In this document: piece by piece, positions 33,255-41,691 of the stretch | Numbering within the stretch: position 1 is the first letter of the stretch | Layout of the letters: the number at the start of each line of letters is the position of its first letter | Assembly (NCBI RefSeq): GCF_001723055.1 | Contig: NZ_MDCR01000028.1 | Coordinates: 1-64,000, forward strand | Direction: 5' to 3' | From: Streptomyces niveus | GTDB lineage: Bacteria; Actinomycetota; Actinomycetes; Streptomycetales; Streptomycetaceae | Length of the DNA: 64,000 bases | Program-made: the position numbers and the translations under genes | Notes under the pieces: model-generated | Databases searched by the model: none | Told to the model about the DNA's origin: nothing | The model's input: only the letters and a program-made list of their open reading frames with translations

Positions 33255-34145
33255 ATGGGCGAGGCACTGGCAGTAGCAGTCATAGCGCTGATATGCGTAT
33301 TCGGGATCTACGGGCTGGCGGCGGCACGCGTCGTCAAGCAGTACGAGCGAGGCGTGGTCTTCCGGTTCGGCCGGCTGCGCGAGGGCATCCGAGGGCCCGG
33401 ATTCCAGCTGATCCTTCCGTTCGTGGACCGGCTCAGCAAGGTCAACATGCAGATCGTGACGATGCCCGTCCCCGCACAGGACGGCATCACGCGCGACAAC
33501 GTCACCGTGCGCGTGGACGCGGTCATCTACTTCAAGGTCGTCGACGCGGCGGACGCGATGATCCGCGTCGAGGACTACCGGTTCGCGGTGTCGCAGATGG
33601 CGCAGACGTCGTTGCGGTCGATCATCGGTAAGAGCGATCTGGACGATCTGCTGTCGAACCGCGAGAAGCTGAACGAGGGCCTGGAGCTGATGATCGACAG
33701 CCCCGCCATCGGCTGGGGCGTACAGATCGACCGGGTCGAGATCAAGGACGTGTCGCTGCCGGAGACCATGAAGCGGTCCATGGCGCGCCAGGCCGAGGCG
33801 GACCGTGAGCGCAGGGCGCGTGTGATCAACGCGGACGCGGAGCTCCAGGCGTCGAAGAAGCTCTCCGAGGCTGCCAGGCAGATGGCCGGCCAGCCCGCCG
33901 CACTCCAACTGAGGCTGTTGCAGACGGTGGTGGCTGTCGCCGCCGAGAAGAACTCGACGCTCGTTCTGCCCTTCCCCGTCGAACTTCTCCGCTACCTGGA
34001 GCGCGCCACGCCCGCCGAGGCCGAGCAGGCTGTGCAGGCGGTGGCGGGCGCCGTGGAGTCGGCGCAGGAGCCCGAGACGAAGAAGGCGGAATCGGAGGAG
34101 AAGCGGGAACAGCCGACGAGGGGACGGGAGAAGCAGACCGTCTGA
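33255..34145 (+). CDS. Slipin/stomatin-like SPFH (band 7) membrane protein
   Basis: A 296-residue protein: one N-terminal membrane segment (about 4-24), then a band-7 domain (VKQYERGVVFRFGRL at about 30-44; GVQIDRVEIKDVSLPETM at about 157-174), a helical oligomerisation part and a polar, Lys/Glu-rich tail from about 255. Bacterial slipins form ring-like assemblies in the membrane and often pair with an NfeD protein, which is not present here. ATG 33255 has AGGGG upstream; TTG 33249 is an alternative. It stands alone and converges on a phosphotransferase gene. Confidence 0.88.
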   Translation: MGEALAVAVIALICVFGIYGLAAARVVKQYERGVVFRFGRLREGIRGPGFQLILPFVDRLSKVNMQIVTMPVPAQDGITRDNVTVRVDAVIYFKVVDAADAMIRVEDYRFAVSQMAQTSLRSIIGKSDLDDLLSNREKLNEGLELMIDSPAIGWGVQIDRVEIKDVSLPETMKRSMARQAEADRERRARVINADAELQASKKLSEAARQMAGQPAALQLRLLQTVVAVAAEKNSTLVLPFPVELLRYLERATPAEAEQAVQAVAGAVESAQEPETKKAESEEKREQPTRGREKQTV

Positions 34146-34150
34146 ATCGG

Positions 34151-35059
34151 TCAGCGCTCAGCCGCGTCGGTCAGAATCGCCTGAAGTCGCGCCCGGCACT
34201 CGGCGACGAAGGCGGGATAGGTGTCCCAGTAGTACGAGATCCCGGCGACACCGACCGCGGTCGCCCAGGCACGGGCGCGATGCCAGGTCGCGTCGTCGAG
34301 TCCGAGGGCGTCCCAGTACGACTCCCGCGCCGGGCGCGGCAGATCCCAGACCGTGGAGTGCTCGGCGTCCGGCGAGCCGACCGACAGGCACCCGAAGTCG
34401 ATGAGCGCGTGCAGCTTGCCGTCCCTGGCCAGGAGATTGGTCGGCTTGAGGTCCCCGTGCAGCCAGACGTGCGGCGCGGACGGCTCCGGCAGTACGAGCG
34501 CTGCCCGCCACAGCCGCTCCAGGGTGTCGACGTCCAGCTCCGTACCCAGGTTGGTCCGGCAGTCGGCGAGAGACCGGCCGATCCACTGGTCGCACTCCCG
34601 CAGGCTGCCACCCCGGTACCAGCTGAGGTCGCCCGTACGAGTGGCCCCCATCAGGTCGGTGCCGTGCAACTCCCGTACCGCGGCCGCCAGATCGGCACCG
34701 AAGGCGGCCCAGTCCCGGACGGTGTCCGGGCCGGTCCGGTCGCCGTCGATCCAGCGGTAGACCGACCAGATGAGCGGGAAGCCGTCGGTGGGTGTCCCGG
34801 CGTGGACGGGCGCGGGGACCGGGCGGGAGAGGAGTGGCGCCAGCCGGGGAAGCCACTCCAGCTCCTTGCGGATGGACTCTGCGGTGTCGGCGGTGCGTGG
34901 AAGCCGTACGAGGAGGTCGTCGCCGAGCCGGTACATGACGTTGTCCGTACCCGCGCCCGCCGGTGACAGGGGCAGTTCGGCCCAGTCCGGGCACTGCGCC
35001 TTCAGCAGCGTGCGGACCAGCGGCTCGTCGACCGGGATCTCGTTCTCGTGCAGCGTCAC
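34151..35059 (-). CDS. Aminoglycoside phosphotransferase-family kinase
   Basis: A 302-residue protein-kinase-like enzyme. The catalytic loop HGDLKPTNLL is at about 202-211 and the metal motif IDFG at about 222-225; an early AGAGTDNVMYRLG segment near 36 is the nucleotide loop, and LLVRLPRT near 51 resembles the Lys-bearing strand but has Arg. The family covers aminoglycoside and macrolide kinases and many metabolite kinases. It could give drug resistance but the substrate is not predictable. GTG 35059 is the only sensible start. It is 41 nt downstream of the methyltransferase gene on the same strand. Confidence 0.85.
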   Translation of the reverse strand: MTLHENEIPVDEPLVRTLLKAQCPDWAELPLSPAGAGTDNVMYRLGDDLLVRLPRTADTAESIRKELEWLPRLAPLLSRPVPAPVHAGTPTDGFPLIWSVYRWIDGDRTGPDTVRDWAAFGADLAAAVRELHGTDLMGATRTGDLSWYRGGSLRECDQWIGRSLADCRTNLGTELDVDTLERLWRAALVLPEPSAPHVWLHGDLKPTNLLARDGKLHALIDFGCLSVGSPDAEHSTVWDLPRPARESYWDALGLDDATWHRARAWATAVGVAGISYYWDTYPAFVAECRARLQAILTDAAER

Positions 35060-35100
35060 GCCGGAAGTCTCACGGCCGGGCGGTCCGGGAAGCCAGCGAA

Positions 35101-35988
35101 TTACCGCCTCGCCGCCCACACGACGCGTTCCGTGCGCACCGTCAGGTCGGCGCGGCGCAGGATGCCGTGGGGGCTGTCGGCATCCAGCAACCGGTCGAAC
35201 GCGGCGAGGTCTTCGGGGGGCAGCGTCTCGGCGACGACGCCGCGCATGCGGGTCAGGCTGCTGAGCGCGTAACGGCCGACGGCGTCGGGATGGGGCGGGC
35301 CCGTGTTGACGGTGACGGTGCGTTCGCCCTCGACGGTGAAGCCGGCGGCGGCCAGTTTGGTGCCCCAGTCGGCGCCTCGGTGGGGCACCTGCTGGGCGTG
35401 GTGGTGGTCGATGGCGGCGTGGCAGCGCTCTTCGAGTCCGGGGCGGTCCGCCGGGGCGTCCTCGGGCAGGAAGCGCGGGAAGCCGGCCAGTTCCACGACG
35501 GCGAACAGCCCGCCGGGGGCGAGCGTGCCGTGGACCTGGCGCAGGGTGCGGTCGGGGTCGGCCATGTGGTGCATGGAGGCCGACGCCCAGACGAGTTCGG
35601 GTGTGCCGAGGTCCGGCCAGTCCCCGTCGAGGTCGGCCTGCACGGTGCGTACGTGATCGGCGAGACCGGCCGCTTCGGCCTTCTCCCGCAGCCGGTTCAG
35701 ATGGCCGGCCGAGGTGTCGACGGCCGTGACGTGGGCGTCGGGGAAACGCGTGAGTAGGGCGAGGGTGCCGGCTCCGGTGCCGCAGCCCAGATCCACGATG
35801 TGGCGGGGGTCGGCTTTGACGGGCAGCCACGCGGTGATGGAGGCGATGTGCTCGGCGAGGACTTCGGCGTCCAGGTCGAGGATGTCGACCTGGTCGTGCT
35901 GGGCGTCGGCGTCGGCGTCGGCGTTGTGAGCGGAGTGCGAGGAGTGCGAGGAGTGCGCGGCGTGGGCGGCATGGCCGGGATGTGTCAT
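35101..35988 (-). CDS. Class I methyltransferase with a His-rich N-terminal extension
   Basis: A 295-residue S-adenosylmethionine methyltransferase. Motif I IVDLGCGTGAGTLALL is at about 64-79, VTAVDTSAGHLNRL near 90 is the acidic strand end, and LVWASASMHHM near 132 is motif IV. The first 32 residues are unusual: eight His in MTHPGHAAHAAHSSHSSHSA and then Asn-Ala-Asp repeats, from a 9-nt-like repeat in the DNA. Such a run could bind nickel, zinc or copper or be a slippage product. Substrate of the methyltransferase unknown. ATG 35988 starts exactly at the repeat; a later start near residue 30 would remove it. Confidence 0.8.
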   Translation of the reverse strand: MTHPGHAAHAAHSSHSSHSAHNADADADAQHDQVDILDLDAEVLAEHIASITAWLPVKADPRHIVDLGCGTGAGTLALLTRFPDAHVTAVDTSAGHLNRLREKAEAAGLADHVRTVQADLDGDWPDLGTPELVWASASMHHMADPDRTLRQVHGTLAPGGLFAVVELAGFPRFLPEDAPADRPGLEERCHAAIDHHHAQQVPHRGADWGTKLAAAGFTVEGERTVTVNTGPPHPDAVGRYALSSLTRMRGVVAETLPPEDLAAFDRLLDADSPHGILRRADLTVRTERVVWAARR

Positions 35989-36083
35989 GGCGGCCACGCT
36001 ATGGCGATCATGGGCGGGCCGACCGGCCGCTGTCCGGAACGGCAAGAAGGTGGCCGCCCGCCTGCGCGCCGCGCAACCGGTCG

Positions 36084-36662
36084 TCAGTCCGACGGGCCCT
36101 CGTCGCCGCGCTGATGCCCCCGGCGGGCGTCGCGGTCGAAGATGCCGAGCAGTTCGCACGGCCCGCCCTCGGCGCCGATCGCGTGCGGCAGCATCGTCGG
36201 GAATTCGGCGGCCTGGTTGGTCTCCACGCGAAAGCGCCGGTTGCCCAGGAGCAGCACGGCCGTGCCGGAGAGCACGACGAACCATTCGCGGCCCGGGTGG
36301 GCGCGCATGCGGGAGGGGCTGTCGGGCGGGGGGTCCGTCAGGCGCTGGCGTACGACGCTCATGCCGGGGTCAGCCCGCACGGCCCAGCGCATCTGCTGGT
36401 GGGCGGCGTCGATCGTGGGGTTGGAGATGACGTCGTCCGTCGCCGTCTCGACCAACTGGTCAAGGGTGGTGTCCAGGGCGCGGGCGAGGGTGACGAGCTG
36501 GTCGAGGGCGAGACGGCGCTGACCGTTCTCGATCCGGCTGAGTGTGGAGGGGCTGAGCCGGGCGCGGGTGGCCAGTTCGTCCAGGGACAAGCCCTGTGCC
36601 ACGCGCAGCGCGCGGACCCGTTTGCGTACCAAGCTGTCCAGATCTCCATCATCTTGCGTCAT
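36084..36662 (-). CDS. XRE-family regulator with C-terminal cupin domain (first of two)
   Basis: A 192-residue regulator. The helix-turn-helix is at about 12-66 (LRVAQGLSLDELATRARLSP, then STLSRIENGQRR), followed by a cupin domain (about 110-180) with HPGREWFVVLSGTAVLLLG. Such MerR-unrelated XRE-cupin proteins usually sense a small metabolite through the cupin. ATG 36662 places the start inside an inverted repeat shared with the divergent oxidoreductase gene, so it probably represses both that gene and itself. Several ATGs upstream (to 36689) are possible. Confidence 0.85.
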   Translation of the reverse strand: MTQDDGDLDSLVRKRVRALRVAQGLSLDELATRARLSPSTLSRIENGQRRLALDQLVTLARALDTTLDQLVETATDDVISNPTIDAAHQQMRWAVRADPGMSVVRQRLTDPPPDSPSRMRAHPGREWFVVLSGTAVLLLGNRRFRVETNQAAEFPTMLPHAIGAEGGPCELLGIFDRDARRGHQRGDEGPSD

Positions 36663-36689
36663 AGGCAACATGCTATGCCTCATACGCAA
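36654..36689. promoter_or_regulatory. Nested inverted repeats between the XRE-cupin gene and the oxidoreductase gene
   Basis: TTGCGT at 36654-36659 pairs with ACGCAA at 36684-36689, and within them AGGCA at 36663-36667 pairs with TGCCT at 36676-36680. The repeat covers the start of the XRE gene and lies just upstream of TACGGT (36698-36703), the likely -10 box of the divergent gene. Confidence 0.6.
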
Positions 36690-36757
36690 GCAGTGCCTAC
36701 GGTGGTCGTACCAGACCGGCCCGCCCCGGGCCGGGCCCGCGCGAGAAGAGGCACCCC

Positions 36758-37732
36758 ATGCACGCAGCTACCGAAGCGACCATCGACGCCGTCGTGATCG
36801 GCGGCGGAGCCGCCGGCCTGAACGGCGCGCTGATGCTCGCCCGCTCCCGCCGCTCCGTCGTCGTCATCGACGGCGGCACCCCCCGTAACGCGCCCGCCGA
36901 CGGCGTGCACGGCCTGCTCGGCCAGGAGGGTGTCCCGCCGGCGGAACTGCTGCGCCGGGGGCGCGAGGAGGTACGCGGCTACGGCGGCGAGGTGATCGAG
37001 GGCGAGGTGATCTCCGCCGTCCCGGCCGCCCCCTCCGCCGAGGGCGATCCGCGCTTCACGATCACGCTCGCGGACGGCGGCACCCTGCGGGCGCGCCGGC
37101 TGCTGGTCGCCACCGGCCTGCGCGACGTACTGCCCGAAGTCCCCGGACTGGCCCGGCACTGGGGCCACGGCGTGGTGCACTGCCCGTACTGCCACGGCTG
37201 GGAGGTACGCGACAAGCCCATCGGGATCCTGGCCGTCGGCCCGGCCTCCGTCCATCACGCGCTGCTGTTCCGGCAGTTGACCGACGACCTGGTCTACTTC
37301 ACCCGCGACACCGTCCTGGACGAGGAGACCCGCGCACGCTTCGCCGCCCGCGCGATCCGGGTCGTGGACACCCCGGTGGCGGCGGTCGAGTCGACCGGCG
37401 ACGGCCGTATCGAGGGGGTGCGGCTGACCGACGGCCAGCTCGTCGCGCGCCGCGTCATCGCGGTGGCGACCGGCATGTGGGCCCGTACGGAGGGCCTGGC
37501 CGGCCTGGAACTGCCGATGGAGGACCTGCCCGGCGGCATGGGCCGCCACTTCGCCACGGGCACGGCCGGAGCCACCCCGGTCCGTGGCGTATGGGTGGCG
37601 GGCAACGCCGCCGACCCGTCGGCACAGGTGGGCGCCTCCGCGGCGGCGGGCGCCTTGTCCGGCGCGCACATCAACGCCGACCTGACGACGGCCGACACGG
37701 ACGCGGCGCTGGCTGCTGCCGTTGTCGGCTAG
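36758..37732 (+). CDS. Thioredoxin-reductase-like FAD disulfide oxidoreductase (GliT/HlmI-like motif)
   Basis: A 324-residue flavoprotein. FAD motif VIGGGAAGLNGALMLARS is at about 13-30; the redox-active pair is CPYCHGWE at about 144-151; the late WVAGNAADPSAQVG near 280 binds FAD. True thioredoxin reductases have CAxC; the C-x-x-C-H-G variant is seen in the GliT/HlmI group, which oxidises dithiols to disulfides in gliotoxin and holomycin producers. A role in dithiol oxidation or redox defence is therefore plausible; no such gene cluster is present. The NADPH domain lacks a clear GxGxxG (LAVGPASVHHA). The stop TAG lies in the CTAG target of the downstream element. Confidence 0.82.
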   Translation: MHAATEATIDAVVIGGGAAGLNGALMLARSRRSVVVIDGGTPRNAPADGVHGLLGQEGVPPAELLRRGREEVRGYGGEVIEGEVISAVPAAPSAEGDPRFTITLADGGTLRARRLLVATGLRDVLPEVPGLARHWGHGVVHCPYCHGWEVRDKPIGILAVGPASVHHALLFRQLTDDLVYFTRDTVLDEETRARFAARAIRVVDTPVAAVESTGDGRIEGVRLTDGQLVARRVIAVATGMWARTEGLAGLELPMEDLPGGMGRHFATGTAGATPVRGVWVAGNAADPSAQVGASAAAGALSGAHINADLTTADTDAALAAAVVG

Positions 37733-37971
37733 GCCGTGTTGGGGAAGTCCCGTCTGGCGGACGGTGCCTGGCGCGCTCGCCGCGTTGTCGGAGACGACCG
37801 AGACTCTCCGTACGAGGTCGGTGCTCCGCCTTGCGGGCGCACGCACCAGTGTGACGTCAGCCGCTCCGCGGCGGGCGTCGGCCCCGCCCTTCGGGCGGAT
37901 GGCGTCGTACGCCCGCCAGGCGAGGTGCCGCACCAGGCGCCGCCCGCCGGACGGGACGTCCCCAACACCCC
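37733..37971. mobile_element. 239-bp MITE-like element flanked by CTAG target duplications
   Basis: The ends are inverted repeats: outside-in the left reads GCCGTGTTGGGGAAGTCCCG and the right, on the other strand, GGGGTGTTGGGGACGTCCCG, with the match going on for about eight more bases. CTAG flanks both sides (37729-37732 and 37972-37975). There is no transposase frame; the inside is GC-rich with short hairpins. YTAR-type targets are typical of part of the IS5 family, so a non-autonomous IS5-type element is likely. Each CTAG copy provides the TAG stop of one of the two convergent genes. Confidence 0.82.
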
Positions 37972-38571
37972 CTAGGTGGCCGGGGACTTCGGCGCCGCAC
38001 GCACATGCGCGCGTTCGCCCTGCTTGCCGATCAGGCTCAGGAACTCGACCGGCCCCGCCTCGGTGGCCCCGAACCAGTGGGGCGTACGGGTGTCGAACTC
38101 GGCCGCCTCGCCCGGTTTGAGGAGCAGATCGTGCTCGCCGAGGAGCAGCCGGAGCGTGCCGTTGAGGACGTACACCCAGTCGTAACCCTCGTGCGTGCGC
38201 GGCACGGGCTCCACGACGCCGCCCGCAGCGGCGGGCAGGACGAACTTGTACGCCTGGATGCCGCCGGGCCTGCGGGTCAGGGGCAGCACGGTTGATCCGT
38301 CGCCGCAGGCGATCGGGCGCAGATTGACGCGCGGGTTGCCCGTACGCGGCGCGTCGACCAGCTCGTCGATGGTGGCGCCGTACACGCGGGCGAGCGGCAG
38401 AAGCTGTTCGAGTGTGGGGCGCCGCAGGCCCGCCTCAAGTCTCGACAGCGTGCTGACCGAGATGCCGGTCGCCTTCGCGAGGCCGGTCAGCGTCATGTCG
38501 CGGGCGAGGCGCAGGTGCTTCAGCCGGGGGCCGACGGCGTCGAGCGTGCGGTCCACTTCGTCGTCATCCAT
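37972..38571 (-). CDS. XRE-family regulator with C-terminal cupin domain (second of two)
   Basis: A 199-residue regulator. The helix-turn-helix is at about 14-68 (LKHLRLARDMTLTGLAKATG, then STLSRLEAGLRR), the cupin at about 120-190 with PRTHEGYDWVYVLNGTLRLL and GEAAEFDTRTPHWF. It differs from the XRE-cupin protein at 36084 in most positions, so the two are not a recent copy. It is divergent from an MFS exporter gene, with an 18-bp perfect palindrome between, and probably represses it. Its stop codon is the CTA of the right-hand CTAG next to the inserted element. Confidence 0.87.
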   Translation of the reverse strand: MDDDEVDRTLDAVGPRLKHLRLARDMTLTGLAKATGISVSTLSRLEAGLRRPTLEQLLPLARVYGATIDELVDAPRTGNPRVNLRPIACGDGSTVLPLTRRPGGIQAYKFVLPAAAGGVVEPVPRTHEGYDWVYVLNGTLRLLLGEHDLLLKPGEAAEFDTRTPHWFGATEAGPVEFLSLIGKQGERAHVRAAPKSPAT

Positions 38572-38591
38572 GCGCCCAGTCTGGGCCTGCG

Positions 38592-38609
38592 GTTTGCCGA
38601 TCGGCAAAC
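38592..38609. promoter_or_regulatory. 18-bp perfect palindrome, operator of the second XRE-cupin regulator
   Basis: GTTTGCCGATCGGCAAAC at 38592-38609 is a perfect palindrome 21 nt upstream of the XRE start; a partial second copy, TTTGCCTA, follows at 38613-38620. It lies in the divergent promoter region shared with the MFS gene. Confidence 0.8.
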
Positions 38610-38707
38610 AACTTTGCCTATCCGCCACCACCCTGACCACGATCGTCCCCGTCCCCGTCCCCGGCCAATCCCCGGCCGCCCTCAGTGACGCGAAAGGTCC
38701 ACCCCCA

Positions 38708-40324
38708 GTGAGCAGTTCAGCGAGCAGTTCAGTGACCAGTACGAACCCACCCGACCCCCGTCAGCGCCGCGCGATCCTGATCACGGTGTGCATCGCGCTG
38801 ATGGCCGTCATCGCCTCCGTGTCCGGGCTCAACGTCGCCCAGCCCGACATGGCCGTCGCCTTCGACGCCTCGCAGCCCACGATCCTGTGGATCATCAACA
38901 GCTACACCCTCAGCCTGGCCGCGCTGCTCCTGCCGCTCGGCGCGGTCGGCGACCGCTGGGGCCGCAAGCCGGTCCTGCTCGCGGGTCTGGTCGTCTTCGG
39001 GGTCGCCGGGGCGGTCGCCGCCCTCGCCCCGTCGGCCGGGATCATGCTCGCCGCACGCGTCCTCAGCGGCGTGGGCGCGGCGATGATCATGCCCGTCACC
39101 CTCGCCGTCATCACCTCCACCTTCCCGGCGGAGGAACGCGGGCGGGCGATCGGGGTGTGGACCGGCGTGGCCGGCGGTGGCGGCATCCTGGGCATGTTCC
39201 TGTCGGCCGCCCTGGTCGACGTCGCGAACTGGCGGTGGCTCTTCCTGCTGCCCGTCGCGCTCGTGCTCGTCGCCCTCGTCATGACGGTGCGGACCGTGCC
39301 CGACTCGCGCGAGGACTCGAAGCACTCCTTCGACACGGTCGGCGCGCTGACGTCGGTCGTCGCCGTGGTCGGATTGATCTTCGTACTCCAGGAAGGACCC
39401 GAGCGGGGCTGGACCGCGCCCGTGACCCTGCTGAGTCTGCTGACCGGGGTCCTCGCGGCCGTCGCCTTCGTCGCGTGGGAACTGCGCAGTCCCGCTCCGC
39501 TCCTCGACGTCCGGCTCTTCCGCGAACGCGGCCTGGCCAGTGGTTCCGTCGCCCTGCTCGCGGTCTTCGGCGTCCAGGCCGGCATCTTCGTCGTCCTGTT
39601 CCCGTTCCTCCAGGCCGTACTCGGCTGGTCCGGGCTGTCGGCGACGCTGGCGCTCATGCCCATGGCCGTACTGATGATGCTGACCTCCGGCCTCGCGCCC
39701 CGCCTCGCCGAACGCGCCGGCAGCCGGGCCACCATGGCCCTCGGCATCCTCCTGGGCGGCACGGGCCTGGCGCTCATGGCCGGCCTCGTGTCCGTCGGCG
39801 ACGGCTACTTCTCCGTCCTGCCCGGCATGCTCGCCATGGGCATCGGCATGGGCCTGACGATGACCCCGGCGACGGAGGCCATCACCGGCGCCCTGCCCCG
39901 CGAACGCCAGGGTGTCGCCTCCGCGCTCAACGACGTCACCAGGGAGTTCGGCACCGCGCTCGGTGTCGCCCTGCTCGGGGCGCTCCTGTCCGCCGGTTAC
40001 CGGGGCGCCATCGACGGCCGACTCGCCGCTGTACCCGTCCCGGAGGGCGTCGCCGACACCGCCCGCGAGGGAATCGCCAACGCCGTCGAAGCGGCGGACA
40101 AGTCGGGCGGGCCGCACGCGCGGGCACTGATCCGGGCCGCCCAGGAGTCGTTCGTCGACGGCTGGCAGCAGGCCATGTGGGCGGGCGTCGCCGTCATGGC
40201 GCTGCTGCTCGTCTACGTCCTCGTACGAGGGCCCCGGCGCCCGGCGTCGGACAGGAGCGGCAGCGGGAGCAGAAGCAGGAGCGAGCCCGCGAAGGTCTCC
40301 CCGAAGGTCTCCGCGAAACAGTGA
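38708..40324 (+). CDS. MFS drug exporter, DHA2 (EmrB/QacA) type
   Basis: A 538-residue, 14-span exporter. A Ser/Thr-rich N-terminus precedes the first span; GAVGDRWGRKPVLLAG at about 79-94 is the motif of the loop between spans 2 and 3, and GVAGGGGILGMFL near 156 is motif C, typical of antiporters. A basic tail (RSGSGSRSRSEP) ends the protein. GTG 38708 is preceded by GAAAGG; the long N-terminus could be shorter if a later start is used. It is controlled most likely by the divergent XRE-cupin regulator. Substrate unknown. Confidence 0.9.
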   Translation: MSSSASSSVTSTNPPDPRQRRAILITVCIALMAVIASVSGLNVAQPDMAVAFDASQPTILWIINSYTLSLAALLLPLGAVGDRWGRKPVLLAGLVVFGVAGAVAALAPSAGIMLAARVLSGVGAAMIMPVTLAVITSTFPAEERGRAIGVWTGVAGGGGILGMFLSAALVDVANWRWLFLLPVALVLVALVMTVRTVPDSREDSKHSFDTVGALTSVVAVVGLIFVLQEGPERGWTAPVTLLSLLTGVLAAVAFVAWELRSPAPLLDVRLFRERGLASGSVALLAVFGVQAGIFVVLFPFLQAVLGWSGLSATLALMPMAVLMMLTSGLAPRLAERAGSRATMALGILLGGTGLALMAGLVSVGDGYFSVLPGMLAMGIGMGLTMTPATEAITGALPRERQGVASALNDVTREFGTALGVALLGALLSAGYRGAIDGRLAAVPVPEGVADTAREGIANAVEAADKSGGPHARALIRAAQESFVDGWQQAMWAGVAVMALLLVYVLVRGPRRPASDRSGSGSRSRSEPAKVSPKVSAKQ

Positions 40325-40357
40325 CCCCCGCCCCCGGCCGCGTCGAGACTTCGGCGT

Positions 40358-41545
40358 ATGCGCAGCTACCAAACCCTGTTCCGGACACCGGAGTTCACCC
40401 CGTTCCTGCTCTCCTTCGCCGCCTTCGCCGCGGCTCAGACGATCGGCGGTCTCGCCCTCGGCACGCTGGTCTTCCGGGCCACCGGCTCCCCGTTCCTCTC
40501 GGCGCTGAGCATGTTCGGCCCGCAGCTGGCGCAGTTGGCGGGGGCCATGTTCCTGCTGTCGGGCGCCGACCGGCTGCCCCCGCGGGCGATCCTCACCGGT
40601 CTCTCGCTGGCCTTCGCGGCCGGTACGGCGGTGCAGGCGCTGCCCGGTCTGCCGCTGTGGGCGGTCTTCGGCGTCCTGCTCGCGCAGGGCCTGGTCGCGT
40701 CGCTGGGCGGGGGAGTGCGCGGGGGGCTGCTGACCGAGATCCTGCCCAAGGACGGCTACGTCCTCGGGCGTTCGGTGTACAGCATGCTCTGGGGCCTGAC
40801 CCAGATGGCCGGGTTCGCGACCGGCGGCGTACTGCTGGCGCTCCTGTCGCCACGGACCTGTCTGCTCCTCGCGGCGGCCCTGTACGCGCTGTCGGCGCTC
40901 GTCACCCGCCTGGGCCTCACGGCCCGCCCACCGCGCGCCTCCGGCCGCCCGTCCCTGGCGGCGACCTGGCGCACCAACGCGCTCCTGTGGTCCTCGCGGC
41001 CCCGCCGTCTGACGTACCTCGCCCTGTGGGTCCCCAACGGCCTGGTGATCGGCGGCGATTCGCTGTACGTCTCCTACGCCCCCGGCGCCGCCGGGACGCT
41101 GTACGCGTGCGGGGCGCTCGGCATGATCGCGGGCGACCTGCTGGTGGGCCGCCTCGTACCGCCCGCGTGGCGGCCCCGGCTCGCGACCCCGCTGCGCCTG
41201 CTGCTGGCCGTCCCGTACCTGTTCTTCGTCCTGCGGCCGGGAGTGGCGCTGTCGGCCGTGGCCGCCGCCGTCGCCTCCGTCGGCTTCGCCGCGACCCTGG
41301 TCCTCCAGGAACGGCTGCTCGCCCTCACCCCCGGCGACCTCGCCGGCCACGCCCTCGGCCTGCACGCCACGGGCACGGCCGCGCTCCAGGGCACCGCCGC
41401 CGCCCTCGCGGGCGCCCTGGCCCAACTGACGTCCCCGGCAACGGCGATGACACTGATGGCGGCCGGATCGATCACCGCGACCCTGATCCTCGCGGCGCTG
41501 ACCACCCACGAGGCACGCCGGACGGCCGAGGGCTGTGGTGCGTAG
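40358..41545 (+). CDS. MFS transporter, 12-span type
   Basis: A 395-residue transporter of the major facilitator superfamily, probably 12 spans, in the group annotated as enterobactin-exporter or macrolide-efflux-like (opening FRTPEFTPFLLSFAAFAAAQ). The middle loop around residues 190-215 is basic. It follows the DHA2 gene by 33 nt and may be cotranscribed. No substrate can be assigned. The ATG at 40358 gives a normal N-terminus just before the first span. Confidence 0.87.
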   Translation: MRSYQTLFRTPEFTPFLLSFAAFAAAQTIGGLALGTLVFRATGSPFLSALSMFGPQLAQLAGAMFLLSGADRLPPRAILTGLSLAFAAGTAVQALPGLPLWAVFGVLLAQGLVASLGGGVRGGLLTEILPKDGYVLGRSVYSMLWGLTQMAGFATGGVLLALLSPRTCLLLAAALYALSALVTRLGLTARPPRASGRPSLAATWRTNALLWSSRPRRLTYLALWVPNGLVIGGDSLYVSYAPGAAGTLYACGALGMIAGDLLVGRLVPPAWRPRLATPLRLLLAVPYLFFVLRPGVALSAVAAAVASVGFAATLVLQERLLALTPGDLAGHALGLHATGTAALQGTAAALAGALAQLTSPATAMTLMAAGSITATLILAALTTHEARRTAEGCGA

Positions 41546-41691
41546 GCACCAGGAAAGGCGCGCGGCTGGTCCGGTCGCACCAGGGGCGAACGGGGACTGG
41601 GGACGATGCCCGGCGGGGCCGCCTGGCGGAAGTGTGGGAGGCGTACGCGGGTCCCCGTATCCGCCCGTCACCCACGATGAAGAGGACATCC

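Noticed and set aside
37736..37975. Small ORFs inside the 239-bp element
   Set aside because: Frames are open on both strands only because of GC content; none resembles a transposase, and the terminal repeats explain the region.
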